From: an uncultured Fretibacterium sp.
GTDB lineage: Bacteria > Synergistota > Synergistia > Synergistales > Aminobacteriaceae
Assembly: GCF_938030725.1 (NCBI RefSeq)
Contig: NZ_CALHIQ010000152.1
Location: forward strand, 1-17,916
Direction: 5' to 3'
Length of the DNA: 17,916 nt
Shown here: positions 1-7,610 of the stretch, piece after piece
Layout: each line of letters opens with the position of its first letter
Position numbering within the stretch: position 1 is the stretch's first letter
Notes under the pieces: model-generated
The model's input: only the letters and a program-made list of their open reading frames with translations
Told to the model about the DNA's origin: nothing
Databases searched by the model: none
Made by a program: the position numbers and the translations under genes

Positions 1-1153
1 CGCGCCCCTCCTCCGCGCAAAAGGAAACGGAGGACAGGGCCTGGGCCCGCGTGGAGACGGCGTTTGCGTTTTCCGGCCCCTCCGCGTCGTAGGAGAAGCT
101 CACGTTCCGGAACTCGACATCGAAGCGATCGGGCCGCCTGGGCTCCTGGGGTTCGGGCACGGGCTTGCGCTCCATCACGGCCTCGATGCGCTCCACGCCC
201 TCGTCAATCTGCCGTCCCTGCATGGCCAGCATCGTCAGGCTCATCATGGGGGACGCCGCGCCGGGGGCCATCACGACGAAGAACAGGAACGTCAGAGCCA
301 GAGCCCGGTTCCCCGGATCGCCCTGAATCATCAGGAGCCCCACGGGCAGCAGAAAGGTGAGGAACGAGCCGGCCACCACCTTGAACAGGATATAGCCACG
401 CTCATAGCGGTTGGTGAACTGGAGACAGAAATCCCCATAGGCCTGGATGTCGCTGTAGAAACCCCGGAAGGACTGCACGGTCCGCCCGAAGACCTTGACG
501 ACCTGCATCCCCCGCACGTACTGCACCGCCGAGGCGTTGACCCGCTCCAACGAATCGTAGTACTTCTTGAGGAACATTTTGCCCTTCTCGCCGAACCACA
601 GGGACCCCTGCATCAAAAGCGCCGCCACAAATGAGCCCAGGCAGGCCAGTGCCAGCGGGGTGCTGAGCCAGAGCAGCGCCCCGGCCAGGATCAGCACCGT
701 GGCCAGCGCTTCGACGACCTCCGGAATCCTGTGCGCGACAAAAAGTTCGATGTCCTCGACGTTCTGCTCCATCGTCTTCTTGACCGCGCCGATGGTGGTG
801 CCCGAGAGGAACCCCAGCGGCAGCCTGCCGATGTGGCGGGCCAGGCCCATCCGGATGCCGTACAGGATCCGGAACGCGGCCACGTGCGAGGCTATGAGGG
901 AGGCGTACTTCACGACGAACCCCGCCACCATGGCCCCGAAGGCAATGGCCCCCTGACGGATGAAGAAACCGGAGCTCTCCGGCGTCACCCCATGCTGCAA
1001 GAGCTCGCCCAGGATGAAGTACACGTTCAGAAAGGGCACCAGCATCAGCGCCGCACTGACCGCCGAGAGCGCGCAGGAGAGCGTCACCAGCCCGCGCCGC
1101 TGTCCGGCGATCTCCAGAAGCCGGGCGACCCCGCTCCTTTTCTTTTTTTCCAT
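1..1153 (-). CDS. ABC transporter, fused permease and ATP-binding protein (partial, C-terminus beyond the window)
   Basis: The reverse strand is open from an ATG at 1153 to the window edge, giving 384 codons without a stop. The protein starts MEKKKRSGVARLLEIAGQ. A hydrophobic six-helix-type exporter membrane domain covers roughly residues 18-320, with the segment VEDIELFVAHRIPE typical of the intracellular loops of this family. An ATPase domain then begins near RFDVEFRNVSFSYD (about 343-356), but the Walker A, signature and Walker B motifs lie off the window. The start is supported by GGAAAGGAG eight bases upstream. The type I exporter fold with permease and ATPase in one chain is established for this family. 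The substrate cannot be told; relatives with an AHxxPD-like loop include siderophore and metal-linked pairs, so a metal-related role is only a guess. A palindrome and a TATAAT box lie upstream. About 15 residues between FSYD and ALSSVSF look like a small insertion. Confidence 0.9.
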   Translation of the reverse strand, partial: MEKKKRSGVARLLEIAGQRRGLVTLSCALSAVSAALMLVPFLNVYFILGELLQHGVTPESSGFFIRQGAIAFGAMVAGFVVKYASLIASHVAAFRILYGIRMGLARHIGRLPLGFLSGTTIGAVKKTMEQNVEDIELFVAHRIPEVVEALATVLILAGALLWLSTPLALACLGSFVAALLMQGSLWFGEKGKMFLKKYYDSLERVNASAVQYVRGMQVVKVFGRTVQSFRGFYSDIQAYGDFCLQFTNRYERGYILFKVVAGSFLTFLLPVGLLMIQGDPGNRALALTFLFFVVMAPGAASPMMSLTMLAMQGRQIDEGVERIEAVMERKPVPEPQEPRRPDRFDVEFRNVSFSYDAEGPENANAVSTRAQALSSVSFCAEEGR

Positions 1154-1215
1154 GCAAACCACTCCTTTCCTGAAGCCAGAACCCTAAGGAAGGGCAAGGG
1201 GGAAAGCCTAAAGCC

Positions 1216-1243
1216 ATGAGAGTTATACAAATCAAACTCTCAT
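1216..1243 (-). promoter_or_regulatory. 28-bp palindromic candidate operator in the ABC transporter leader
   Basis: The arms ATGAGAGTT (1216-1224) and AACTCTCAT (1235-1243) are perfect 9-bp inverted repeats around a 10-base spacer. A reverse-strand TATAAT occupies 1256-1251, so the palindrome would cover the expected transcription start region of the ABC transporter gene. That position is typical of a repressor operator. The arms do not match the DtxR or Fur consensus, so the cognate regulator is unknown. Confidence 0.55.
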
Positions 1244-1358
1244 TTACCTTATTATACAACCACAACACCTCGACGTTCTGCGGACCTGGGAAAGATGGAA
1301 GGGGTGTACGGAACGGCTTGAAGCGGGAGCCGCGCGTGCGACGACGGCCCCGCTTGAG

Positions 1359-1385
1359 AAAAGAAAAGGGCGGCCCAAGCCGCCC
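1359..1385 (-). terminator. Rho-independent terminator after tRNA-Leu
   Basis: On the reverse strand a perfect GGGCGGC-TTGG-GCCGCCC hairpin (1385-1368) is followed by TTTTCTTTT. It lies about 75 bases past the tRNA 3' end and probably also ends any read-through from fumarase. Confidence 0.85.
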
Positions 1386-1459
1386 CATAATACCTTGTTA
1401 ACACTGATAAAATCTTTATGTCCCTGAGAGGTCAAAGCGCCGCAGCGCTCCTGCTTTCA

Positions 1460-1546
1460 TGGTGCCGGGAGGGAGACTCGAACTCCCACAGTGTTGCCAC
1501 CGGTGGATTTTGAGTCCACTGCGTCTACCGATTCCGCCATCCCGGC
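1460..1546 (-). tRNA. tRNA-Leu (anticodon CAA)
   Basis: The reverse strand folds as an 87-nt class II tRNA. The acceptor arms are GCCGGGA and TCCCGGC, followed by A and an encoded CCA. The anticodon stem GTGGA/TCCAC carries the loop CTCAAAA, so the anticodon is CAA and the tRNA reads UUG. There is a long leucine-type variable arm, and the T arm is GGGAG-TTCGAGT-CTCCC. It has its own promoter upstream and a terminator downstream. Confidence 0.96.
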
Positions 1547-1557
1547 CAACGGTAAGT

Positions 1558-1587
1558 ATTGTAATCGGAAGCGCCGGAGGTTGTCAA
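1558..1587 (-). promoter_or_regulatory. Promoter of tRNA-Leu
   Basis: On the reverse strand TTGACA (1587-1582) is followed after 18 bases by TACAAT (1563-1558), about 11 bases before the tRNA 5' end. This is close to the sigma-70 consensus and allows tRNA transcription independent of the upstream fumarase gene. Confidence 0.8.
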
Positions 1588-1635
1588 GCGGAACGGGCGA
1601 GGTCAGGGGGCGCCGGTCCTTGCCCGCCGGGCCCC

Positions 1636-3012
1636 TCAGGCCATTTCCTCCGGACGGAAGACCTCGTCGAAGCGCTGGGGCGTCAGAAAGCCCAGCTTCA
1701 CGCAGGCCTCCTTCAAGGACAGCCCCTCCTTGAAGGCCAGCTGCGCCGTCCTGGCGGCGTTCTCGTAGCCGATGAAGGGGTTCAGGGCCGTCACCAGCAT
1801 CAGGGAGCCGTGCAGGTTAGCGCGCATCCGTTCGCGGTTCGCCGCAATCCCCGCGGCGCACCGTTCGTCGAAGGAGGCGATGGAGTCCCCCAGAAGGCGC
1901 GCGGACTGAAGAAAGTTGTAGATGCAGACGGGCATGAAGACGTTCAGCTCAAAGTTGCCCTGCGAGGCCGCCACGCCGACGGCCGCGTCGTTGCCCATCA
2001 CCTGCACGGCCACCATCGTCACCTGCTCGCACTGCGTGGGGTTCACCTTCCCCGGCATGATGGAGGAGCCGGGCTCGTTCTCCGGAATGTGGATCTCGCC
2101 CAGCCCAAGCCGTGGCCCCGACGCCAGCCAGCGCACGTCGTTGGCGACCTTCATCATGTCGCAGGCCAGGGCCTTCATGGCGCCGTGGGCGAAGACCAGC
2201 TCGTCCCTGGAGGTCAGGGCGTGAAACTTGTTGGGCGCGGGGCGAAACTCCCTGCCCGTCAGGCCAGAGATCGCGCGGGCGGCCTCGACGTCGAAGCCCG
2301 CGGGGGCGTTCAACCCCGTGCCCACGGCCGTGCCCCCCAGGGCCAGTTCGTGCAGAGGGACCGCCGCGGCTCGCAGCATCTCGGCGTCGCGCTCCAGGCT
2401 GCTGCGCCAGCCGGAGATCTCCTGGGAGAAGCGTATGGGGGTCGCATCCTGAAGGTGCGTTCGGCCGCACTTCACCACGCCCTCGTGTTCCGCTTCCAGC
2501 CGCCGGAAGGTCGCGATCAGGCCGTCGACGGCCGGCAGGAGGTGGTCCTCCAGCGCGAGGACCGCAGCGATGTGCATTGCGGTGGGGAAGGTGTCGTTGG
2601 AGGACTGCGACATGTTGACGTCGTCGTTGGGGTGCAGCAGCGGGCGCCCGGCCAGTTGGTTGCCCCGGTTGGCAATGACCTCGTTGGCGTTCATGTTGGA
2701 CTGCGTGCCGGAGCCGGTCTGCCACACCACGAGGGGAAAGTGATCGTCCAGCTTTCCCTCGGCCACCTCCTCCGCCGCCTGGGTGATGGCGCGACACTTC
2801 TCCTCCGTCATCTTCTCCGGACGCAGGGCGCGGTTCGCCGCGGCGGCCCCCCGCTTCAGGATGCCGAAGGCGTGGATGACCTCCCGCGGCATGGTCTCCA
2901 GTCCCGTGCCGATCGGGAAGTTTCTCCGGCTGCGCTCCGTCTGGGCACCCCAGTATCGGTCCGCGGGCACGTTCACCGTGCCCATGGAGTCGTGTTCGAC
3001 GCGGTATTCCAT
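1636..3012 (-). CDS. fumC: Class II fumarate hydratase (fumarase C)
   Basis: This 458-residue protein interconverts fumarate and malate in the cytoplasm as a homotetramer of the aspartase/fumarase superfamily. The superfamily signature GSSIMPGKVNP is at residues 315-325, with the catalytic-loop serine near 317. GRTHLQDATP (183-192) carries the histidine matching the active-site histidine (186), TGSGTQSNMN (99-108) binds substrate, and SQSSNDTFPTA (135-145) is also conserved. Length matches the usual 455-470. An upstream in-frame ATG at 3039 would add nine residues, but the ATG at 3012 has GGAGG seven bases before it and gives the normal N-terminus MEYRVEHDSMGTV. It starts 31 bases after the malic enzyme stop on the same strand, so the two are probably co-transcribed. 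FumC motifs rather than those of aspartase or argininosuccinate lyase make the call firm. Confidence 0.96.
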   Translation of the reverse strand: MEYRVEHDSMGTVNVPADRYWGAQTERSRRNFPIGTGLETMPREVIHAFGILKRGAAAANRALRPEKMTEEKCRAITQAAEEVAEGKLDDHFPLVVWQTGSGTQSNMNANEVIANRGNQLAGRPLLHPNDDVNMSQSSNDTFPTAMHIAAVLALEDHLLPAVDGLIATFRRLEAEHEGVVKCGRTHLQDATPIRFSQEISGWRSSLERDAEMLRAAAVPLHELALGGTAVGTGLNAPAGFDVEAARAISGLTGREFRPAPNKFHALTSRDELVFAHGAMKALACDMMKVANDVRWLASGPRLGLGEIHIPENEPGSSIMPGKVNPTQCEQVTMVAVQVMGNDAAVGVAASQGNFELNVFMPVCIYNFLQSARLLGDSIASFDERCAAGIAANRERMRANLHGSLMLVTALNPFIGYENAARTAQLAFKEGLSLKEACVKLGFLTPQRFDEVFRPEEMA

Positions 3013-3043
3013 GACGTTTCCTCCGGTCCGTTTCCCCAAAGGG

Positions 3044-4219
3044 CTAGAGGCGCGCGGCCCCGCTCCTCCGGGCGGCCTCCGCCACGGCGTGGGACACGGC
3101 GTGGACGACGCGGGAGTCCATGGCGTCGGGGATGATGAAGTCCGGCCTGAGGGACGCCTCGTCCACCAGGTCCGCCAGGGCGTTGGCGGCGGCCATCTTC
3201 ATCTCCTCGTTGATGTCCCGCGCGCGGACGTCGAAGGCGCCCCGAAAGATGCCTGGGAAGGCCAGCACGTTGTTGATCTGATTGGGGAAGTCGCTGCGGC
3301 CGGTGGCCACGACCTTCGCTCCGGCGCTCAGAGCCTCGTCCGGAAAGATCTCCGGCGTGGGGTTGGCGCAGGCGAAGAGGATGGGGTCCTTCGCCATGCT
3401 GCGGACCATGTCCGGCGTCACCACTCCTGGAGCGGAGACGCCGATCAGGACGTCCGCTCCCCTCGTGGCGTCAGCCAGGGTCCCCCGGATGCCGGCCGGG
3501 TTCGTGACCTCCGCCATCTCCGCCTTGATCCAGTTCATGCCCTGCTTCCGGCCCCGGTAGAGGGTCCCCATCCGGTCGCAGAGGGTCACGTCCCGCGCGC
3601 CCGCGCTGAGCAGGAGCTTTGCGATGGCGACGGCAGCGGCTCCGGCGCCGTTGATGACGACGCGGGCCTCCGGCAGGGTCCGGCCCGTCAGCTTCAGGGC
3701 GTTCGTCAGGCCCGCCAGCGTGATGACGGCCGTGCCGTGCTGGTCGTCGTGGAAGATGGGGATGTCGCAGCGCTCCTTCAGCTTGCGCTCGATCTCGAAG
3801 CAGCGGGGCGCTGAGATGTCCTCCAGATTCACGCCGCCGAAGGAGCCTGAGATCCGGTAGATCGTCTCCACGATCTCGTCCGCGTCGTGGGACCGGATGC
3901 AGAGGGGAAAGGCGTCCACGCCGCCAAAGGCCTTGAACAGCGCGCACTTGCCCTCCATCACGGGCATCCCGGCCTCCGGCCCGATGTCCCCCAGCCCCAG
4001 CACGGCGCTGCCGTCCGTGGCCACGAGGCAGAGGTTCCAGCGGCGCGTCAGGTCGTAGCTCCTGTCCACGTCCTTCTGAATCTCAAGGCAGGGCTGGGCC
4101 ACGCCGGGCGTGTAGGCTAGGGCCAGCTCCTCCTTCGTCTGCACGGGGACGCGGACGGCGACCTCGATCTTGCCCCTCCACTCCCCGTGAAGCCGAAGCG
4201 ATTCCTTCGCGTAATCCAT
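3044..4219 (-). CDS. Malic enzyme (short bacterial type, probably NAD-dependent)
   Basis: This 391-residue enzyme should oxidatively decarboxylate malate to pyruvate and CO2, reducing NAD(P). The N-terminal domain has LAYTPGVA (33-40) with the proton-donor tyrosine 36 and MEGKCALFKAFGGVDAFP (88-105) with catalytic lysine 91. The metal ligands fall in NLEDISAP (131-138) and HDDQHGTAV (157-165). The Rossmann domain has INGAGAAAVAIAK (189-201), and aspartate 215 at the end of the next strand favours NAD over NADP. Length is normal for the ~390-residue class that lacks the C-terminal phosphotransacetylase-like domain. The start is supported by GGAAAGGAAG nine bases upstream. It is the first gene of an operon with fumarase, which supplies its malate, and it is divergent from a MATE pump. 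Cofactor preference is inferred, not certain. Confidence 0.93.
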   Translation of the reverse strand: MDYAKESLRLHGEWRGKIEVAVRVPVQTKEELALAYTPGVAQPCLEIQKDVDRSYDLTRRWNLCLVATDGSAVLGLGDIGPEAGMPVMEGKCALFKAFGGVDAFPLCIRSHDADEIVETIYRISGSFGGVNLEDISAPRCFEIERKLKERCDIPIFHDDQHGTAVITLAGLTNALKLTGRTLPEARVVINGAGAAAVAIAKLLLSAGARDVTLCDRMGTLYRGRKQGMNWIKAEMAEVTNPAGIRGTLADATRGADVLIGVSAPGVVTPDMVRSMAKDPILFACANPTPEIFPDEALSAGAKVVATGRSDFPNQINNVLAFPGIFRGAFDVRARDINEEMKMAAANALADLVDEASLRPDFIIPDAMDSRVVHAVSHAVAEAARRSGAARL

Positions 4220-4275
4220 AACTCAAGACTTCCTTTCCGTTGCGTGATTGCCGGCCTGGCGCTGCGGCCCTCGTT

Positions 4276-4327
4276 ATTATAGCGATTATAGCGCCAGCGC
4301 GGATGGTGCAGTCACGCTATAATAGCG
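4276..4327. promoter_or_regulatory. Divergent promoter region of malic enzyme operon and MATE gene
   Basis: Two tandem copies of ATTATAGCG (4276-4284, 4285-4293) give overlapping TATAAT boxes on the reverse strand toward the malic enzyme. An inverted copy, CGCTATAAT (4315-4323), gives a TATAAT toward the MATE gene and is part of CGCTATAATAGCG, which has 6-bp arms around one base. No good -35 box is visible for either direction. Confidence 0.5.
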
Positions 4328-4392
4328 GGTAAGAGGGCTCGCGCTCCCTGCGCGCCGGCCTGCTTTAATTTTCGGAGGGGAAGATCGGGATC

Positions 4393-5775
4393 ATGGCAGA
4401 ACGCGCCGGAAAGAGCCAAAAGAACAACCAGATCGACATGCTGCACGGGTCCCTGTGGGACAAGATCGTCCTGTTCGCGTTGCCGCTTGCGGCCAGCACC
4501 ATCCTGCAGCAGCTGTTCAACTCGGCGGACGTGGCCGTGGTGGGACGGTTCGACAGCAGCCAGGCCATGGCGGCGGTGGGCAGCAACGGGGCGGTCATCA
4601 ACGTGCTGGTCAACCTCTTCGTGGGAGTTTCCGTGGGCGCCAACATGCTGATCGCGAACTACATCGGGCAGGGGGAACGGGAGAAGGTGCGTCAGGCCGT
4701 ACACACCAGCGTCCTCCTCGCCCTGATCAGCGGCCTCTTTTTGGCGGCTGCCGGGCTCGTGCTCTCGCGCCCCGTGCTGAGGATGCTCTCCACGCCCCCC
4801 GACGTGCTGGAGCTGGCCGTGACGTACCTCGAGATCTACTTTATGGGAATGCCCTTCATCATGCTCTACAATTTCGGCTCCGCCGTGCTGCGTAGCAAGG
4901 GGGACAGCCGGCGACCCTTCTGGTTCCTGGTGGTGGGCGGCGTTGTCAACGTCATCCTGAACCTGGTGCTGGTGATCGTCTTTCACCTGGGCGTCACCGG
5001 CGTGGCTATTGCAACGGTGATCTCGAACGTCATCAGCGCCTGGATGGTGATGAGCTGCCTGATGCGCGAGCCGGCCCCCTTCGCCTTCAACTGGAGGGAG
5101 ATGTCCCTGAAAGGAGGGCACACCCACCGCATCCTGAAGATTGGCGTCCCCGTGGGTTTGCAGGGGGTCGTCTTCTCCCTGTCCAACGTCTTCATCCAGG
5201 CGGGCATCAACAGTTTCGGGGCCAACGCCTCCGCCGGTTCCGCAGCCGCGCTGAACTTCGAGTACTTCGCCTACTTCATCATCAGCGCCTTCGCTCAGGC
5301 GTCCATGACCTTCACCAGTCAGAACTACGGGGCGGGGGACGAGGAACGCTGCCGCCGCATCTACGCCATCAGCATGTTCTGGGGCATCGGCCTGACGGCG
5401 CTCACCTGCGCCGCCTTCTCCTTCTGGAGCGAACCGCTGATGCGCTTCTACACCGTGGACGCCGCCGTCATGACCTTCGCCATGGTGCGCCTGTTTCGCT
5501 CGGCGGCCCTGGAGTTCCTGGTGGGGTTCTACGAGATCCCCGGGGCGGCGCTGCGGGGGCTGGGCTACTCCATGACCCCGACCGTCATCACCCTGATGGG
5601 CTCCTGCGTCTTCCGCATCTTCTGGCTCCTCACGGTCTTTCAGTGGGATCGTAGTTTCGAGATGCTCATGAACGTCTACGCCGTTTCCTGGGTCCTGATG
5701 AGCGTCGCCACGATCGTCGCCTACTACAGGCTGCGCCCGCGGGCCTTCAGCCGCCGCACCCTCGGCAACTTCTGA
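4393..5775 (+). CDS. MATE family efflux transporter
   Basis: This 460-residue inner-membrane protein belongs to the multidrug and toxic compound extrusion family, which exports cationic compounds in exchange for Na+ or H+. The N-terminus DMLHGSLWDKIVLFALPLAA followed by LQQLFNSADVAVVGR is the typical first helix and loop of the family. About twelve hydrophobic segments follow in two similar halves, including the mid-protein ILKIGVPVGLQG and the ALRGLGYSMTPT segment of the second half. The start is chosen because it leaves the usual short polar N-terminus; GGAGGGG (4374-4380) is somewhat far upstream (12 bases). The gene stands alone, transcribed away from the malic enzyme operon. A role in drug, metabolite or dye export cannot be separated by sequence; substrate is unknown. 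Confidence 0.93.
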   Translation: MAERAGKSQKNNQIDMLHGSLWDKIVLFALPLAASTILQQLFNSADVAVVGRFDSSQAMAAVGSNGAVINVLVNLFVGVSVGANMLIANYIGQGEREKVRQAVHTSVLLALISGLFLAAAGLVLSRPVLRMLSTPPDVLELAVTYLEIYFMGMPFIMLYNFGSAVLRSKGDSRRPFWFLVVGGVVNVILNLVLVIVFHLGVTGVAIATVISNVISAWMVMSCLMREPAPFAFNWREMSLKGGHTHRILKIGVPVGLQGVVFSLSNVFIQAGINSFGANASAGSAAALNFEYFAYFIISAFAQASMTFTSQNYGAGDEERCRRIYAISMFWGIGLTALTCAAFSFWSEPLMRFYTVDAAVMTFAMVRLFRSAALEFLVGFYEIPGAALRGLGYSMTPTVITLMGSCVFRIFWLLTVFQWDRSFEMLMNVYAVSWVLMSVATIVAYYRLRPRAFSRRTLGNF

Positions 5776-5818
5776 ACGGCGCTGTGGCGCGCTGCAATAT
5801 CCGCTCTTTGGGAGAAAA

Positions 5819-5857
5819 CGTGTCAAAGACACGCCGAGCGCTCAGTATTTTTACTGA
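5819..5857 (+). terminator. Tandem hairpins after the MATE gene, possible weak terminator
   Basis: CGTGTC-AAA-GACACG (5819-5833) and TCAGTA-TTTT-TACTGA (5842-5857) are perfect short hairpins 44 bases past the MATE stop. Neither is followed by a clear T-run on the forward strand, so termination is only suggested. Confidence 0.3.
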
Positions 5858-5895
5858 AAAATGGTTGCGCCGGACAAAAGCCCTGAAGATTTTAC

Positions 5896-5926
5896 TTGAG
5901 ATTTAGGTTAAATAATGTTAATCTTA
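5896..5926 (+). promoter_or_regulatory. Promoter and candidate autoregulatory operator of the DtxR-family gene
   Basis: TTGAGA (5896-5901) and TAATCT (5919-5924) are spaced by 17 bases. Between and over them lies an imperfect inverted repeat, TTAGGTTAA (5903-5911) and TTAATCTTA (5918-5926), matching at 7 of 9 positions. The left half is identical to the TTAGGTTA half of the DtxR/IdeR box. Autorepression by the gene product is the simplest reading. Confidence 0.55.
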
Positions 5927-5950
5927 GTTAAAAATTAGGGGGTATCTGGC

Positions 5951-6343
5951 ATGGATACTACGGCGGCAGAGGTTGGGAAGACGGAGGAGAACTACCTTGA
6001 AGCGATCCTGATGATCAAGGAGCGGCAGGGTTACGTGCGGTCCGTCGACGTGGCGGCGCAGCTCGGCGTGGCGAAGCCCAGCGTGACCTACGCCACGAAG
6101 CGCCTGAAGGAGCGCGGCTTCGTCACCACGGACCACGCGGGGATGCTGGTGCTGACGGATTCGGGCATGGAGATTGCCGACAGCACGTACACGAAGCACA
6201 AGATGCTGACGAAGTTCTTCATCTACCTCGGCGTCAGTCCGGAGCAGGCCATGACCGACGCATGCAAGATCGAGCACGACATCAGCGAGGAAACCTTCGG
6301 CGCCCTGTGCCGCTACGCCGAGAAGATCAAGGCGGAGGCGTGA
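5951..6343 (+). CDS. DtxR/MntR-family metal-dependent transcriptional repressor
   Basis: This 130-residue protein has the winged-helix DNA-binding domain (about 10-70; ENYLEAILMI, VAAQLGVAKPSVTYATKRLKE, GMLVLTDSG) and a short dimerisation/metal domain (about 75-130), with no SH3-like third domain, so its size is MntR-like. Aligning by eye to B. subtilis MntR, the ligand positions read N14 (MntR D8), E17 (E11), H83 (H77), C105 (E99), E108 (E102) and H109 (H103). DACKIEH at 103-109 resembles the iron-sensing DtxR pattern (C102, E105, H106) more than the manganese pattern. Metal specificity therefore cannot be assigned with confidence; iron is at least as likely as manganese. AGGGGG eight bases upstream supports the start. 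No metal transporter gene is adjacent. It ends at its own terminator. Confidence 0.9.
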   Translation: MDTTAAEVGKTEENYLEAILMIKERQGYVRSVDVAAQLGVAKPSVTYATKRLKERGFVTTDHAGMLVLTDSGMEIADSTYTKHKMLTKFFIYLGVSPEQAMTDACKIEHDISEETFGALCRYAEKIKAEA

Positions 6344-6370
6344 CCTCCAAACCCAATATTGACCCCTCTC

Positions 6371-6398
6371 CCGCGGCCCTCGTGGCCGCGGTTTTTTT
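6371..6398 (+). terminator. Rho-independent terminator of the DtxR-family gene
   Basis: A perfect CCGCGGCC-CTCGT-GGCCGCGG hairpin (6371-6391) is followed by seven T residues, 27 bases after the stop. Confidence 0.93.
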
Positions 6399-6412
6399 GT
6401 ACTTAAGTCGCC

Positions 6413-6486
6413 TTGCAATCTCAGCGCAAACCGTGTAGTATAAAATGCAATGGATTACAAAATCGCATAACAGCTCTTGAAGCTGT
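6413..6486 (+). promoter_or_regulatory. LysR gene upstream region: possible promoter and inverted repeat
   Basis: TTGCAA (6413-6418) and TAGTAT (6436-6441) are 17 bases apart, and the second overlaps TATAAA (6439-6444). An inverted repeat ACAGCT-CTTGA-AGCTGT (6470-6486) lies between this promoter and the LysR start, where an autoregulatory site would be expected. Both are by-eye calls. Confidence 0.35.
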
Positions 6487-6517
6487 GAACTCTATGCATG
6501 AAATCGGGTGAGCACCC

Positions 6518-7402
6518 ATGGACATGAACCTGCAGAAGTACCTCGCCTTTGTCAAGACGGTTGAGTATGGGAGCTTCACGAAGGCGGCGGAGGCGCTGTC
6601 CTACTCTCAGTCCGGCGTCAGCCGGATGATCAGCGACCTGGAGCAGGAGTGGAAGGTGTCGCTCCTGGAGAGGAGCAAGGGGGGCGTCCGGCTGACGTCC
6701 GACGGCATGAGGCTTCTGCCCTGCGCGGAGGAGCTGTGCCGCGCGTTTCAGAAGCTGGAAACGCAGGTGGACAGCCTGAACGGCCTGCAGACGGGGCTGA
6801 TCCGCATCGGGACCTTTTCCAGCGTAGCGACCCACTGGCTGCCGCCCATCATCAAGGAGTTTCAGAAGGACTGCCCCAACATCGACTACGAGCTCCTGCT
6901 GGGCGACTACGCGGAGATCGAGGAGTGGGTGCTGCGGGGCCGCGTGGACTGCGGCTTTTTGAGGCTGCCCGCCCACCCGAAGCTTGAGACGATCTTCTTG
7001 AAGCGGGATCAGTTCATGGCGGTCATCCCCACGGACCACCCCATGGCCGACTGCGAGGTTTTCCCCGTGCAGGCTCTCTGCGACCTCCCCTTCATGCTGC
7101 TGGAGAAGGGGGCGCGGGCGGAGATATCGGGCATCTTCGAGCACTTCGGCCTGAAGCCCAACGTACACTTCACCACGTGGGACGACTACGCCATCATGTC
7201 CATGGTGGAGAGCGGCCTTGGCATCAGCGTCCTCCCCTCCCTCATCCTGAAGCGTATTCCCTATAAGATACTCATCAAGCCTTTGGACGTCGAGGTCTAT
7301 CGCAATATCGGCGTCGCCCTGCGGAGCCGTCAGACCGCCTCCCCGGCGGTGAAGCGCTTCCTGGAGTACCTGAACTTCCGGCACCAGTCGGAACAGGAGT
7401 GA
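6518..7402 (+). CDS. LysR-type transcriptional regulator
   Basis: This 294-residue protein has the canonical LysR architecture. An N-terminal winged helix-turn-helix covers about 3-62 (LQKYLAFVKTVEYGSFTKAAEAL, SQSGVSRMISDLE, LLERSKGGVRLT). A linker helix and a periplasmic-binding-like effector domain follow from about 92 (GLIRIGTFSSVATHWLPPII) to the C-terminus. Length is typical (290-310). The start at 6518 has GGGTGAG close upstream; a second in-frame ATG two codons later (6524) is equally plausible. It is followed by a terminator and then by a UroD-like gene and a permease on the same strand. It is the only transcription factor next to them and is a reasonable candidate to control them, but LysR regulators often act on divergent or distant genes. 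The effector is unknown. Confidence 0.93.
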   Translation: MDMNLQKYLAFVKTVEYGSFTKAAEALSYSQSGVSRMISDLEQEWKVSLLERSKGGVRLTSDGMRLLPCAEELCRAFQKLETQVDSLNGLQTGLIRIGTFSSVATHWLPPIIKEFQKDCPNIDYELLLGDYAEIEEWVLRGRVDCGFLRLPAHPKLETIFLKRDQFMAVIPTDHPMADCEVFPVQALCDLPFMLLEKGARAEISGIFEHFGLKPNVHFTTWDDYAIMSMVESGLGISVLPSLILKRIPYKILIKPLDVEVYRNIGVALRSRQTASPAVKRFLEYLNFRHQSEQE

Positions 7403-7610
7403 CGTTCGGACGATACAAGCTCCTGACCAGGGCAGCGAAGCGAACGGAAGAACCCTGGACGTTGTGCCGAAGCGACGACACGGGCACAAATGCGGGCATT
7501 TAAGGACAGAAGTTAAACGCAAGTATTGATTAGCATTGGATTCTTAAATTTTATGCGCATCCTCATGTCCTCCGCCAGTCGTTAAAACCGATGGTCCCCC
7601 ATTCTCTCAC

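Larger units (their letters stand above)
1154..1459. other. Intergenic stretch between the ABC transporter and tRNA-Leu
   Basis: No gene is supported in these 306 bases. They hold the ABC transporter leader with a TATAAT box and palindrome, the tRNA terminator at 1359-1385, and a small hairpin at 1436-1449 (AGCGC-CGCA-GCGCT) just after the tRNA 3' end, which may be a processing or accessory termination structure. Confidence 0.6.

Noticed and set aside
402..1388. 328-codon reverse-strand frame over the ABC transporter
   Set aside because: It is in a different frame from the real transporter, which is open to the window edge with family motifs. This frame crosses the terminator and lacks any domain.
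1459..3135. 558-codon open frame antisense to fumarase and running through tRNA-Leu
   Set aside because: It overlaps a tRNA and a firmly identified enzyme; its translation is low-complexity Arg/Gly/His/Val-rich.
4312..5832. 506-codon open frame antisense to the MATE gene
   Set aside because: The translation is rich in His, Glu, Gln and Gly without domain features, and it mirrors a clear membrane protein on the other strand. It is a high-GC shadow frame.
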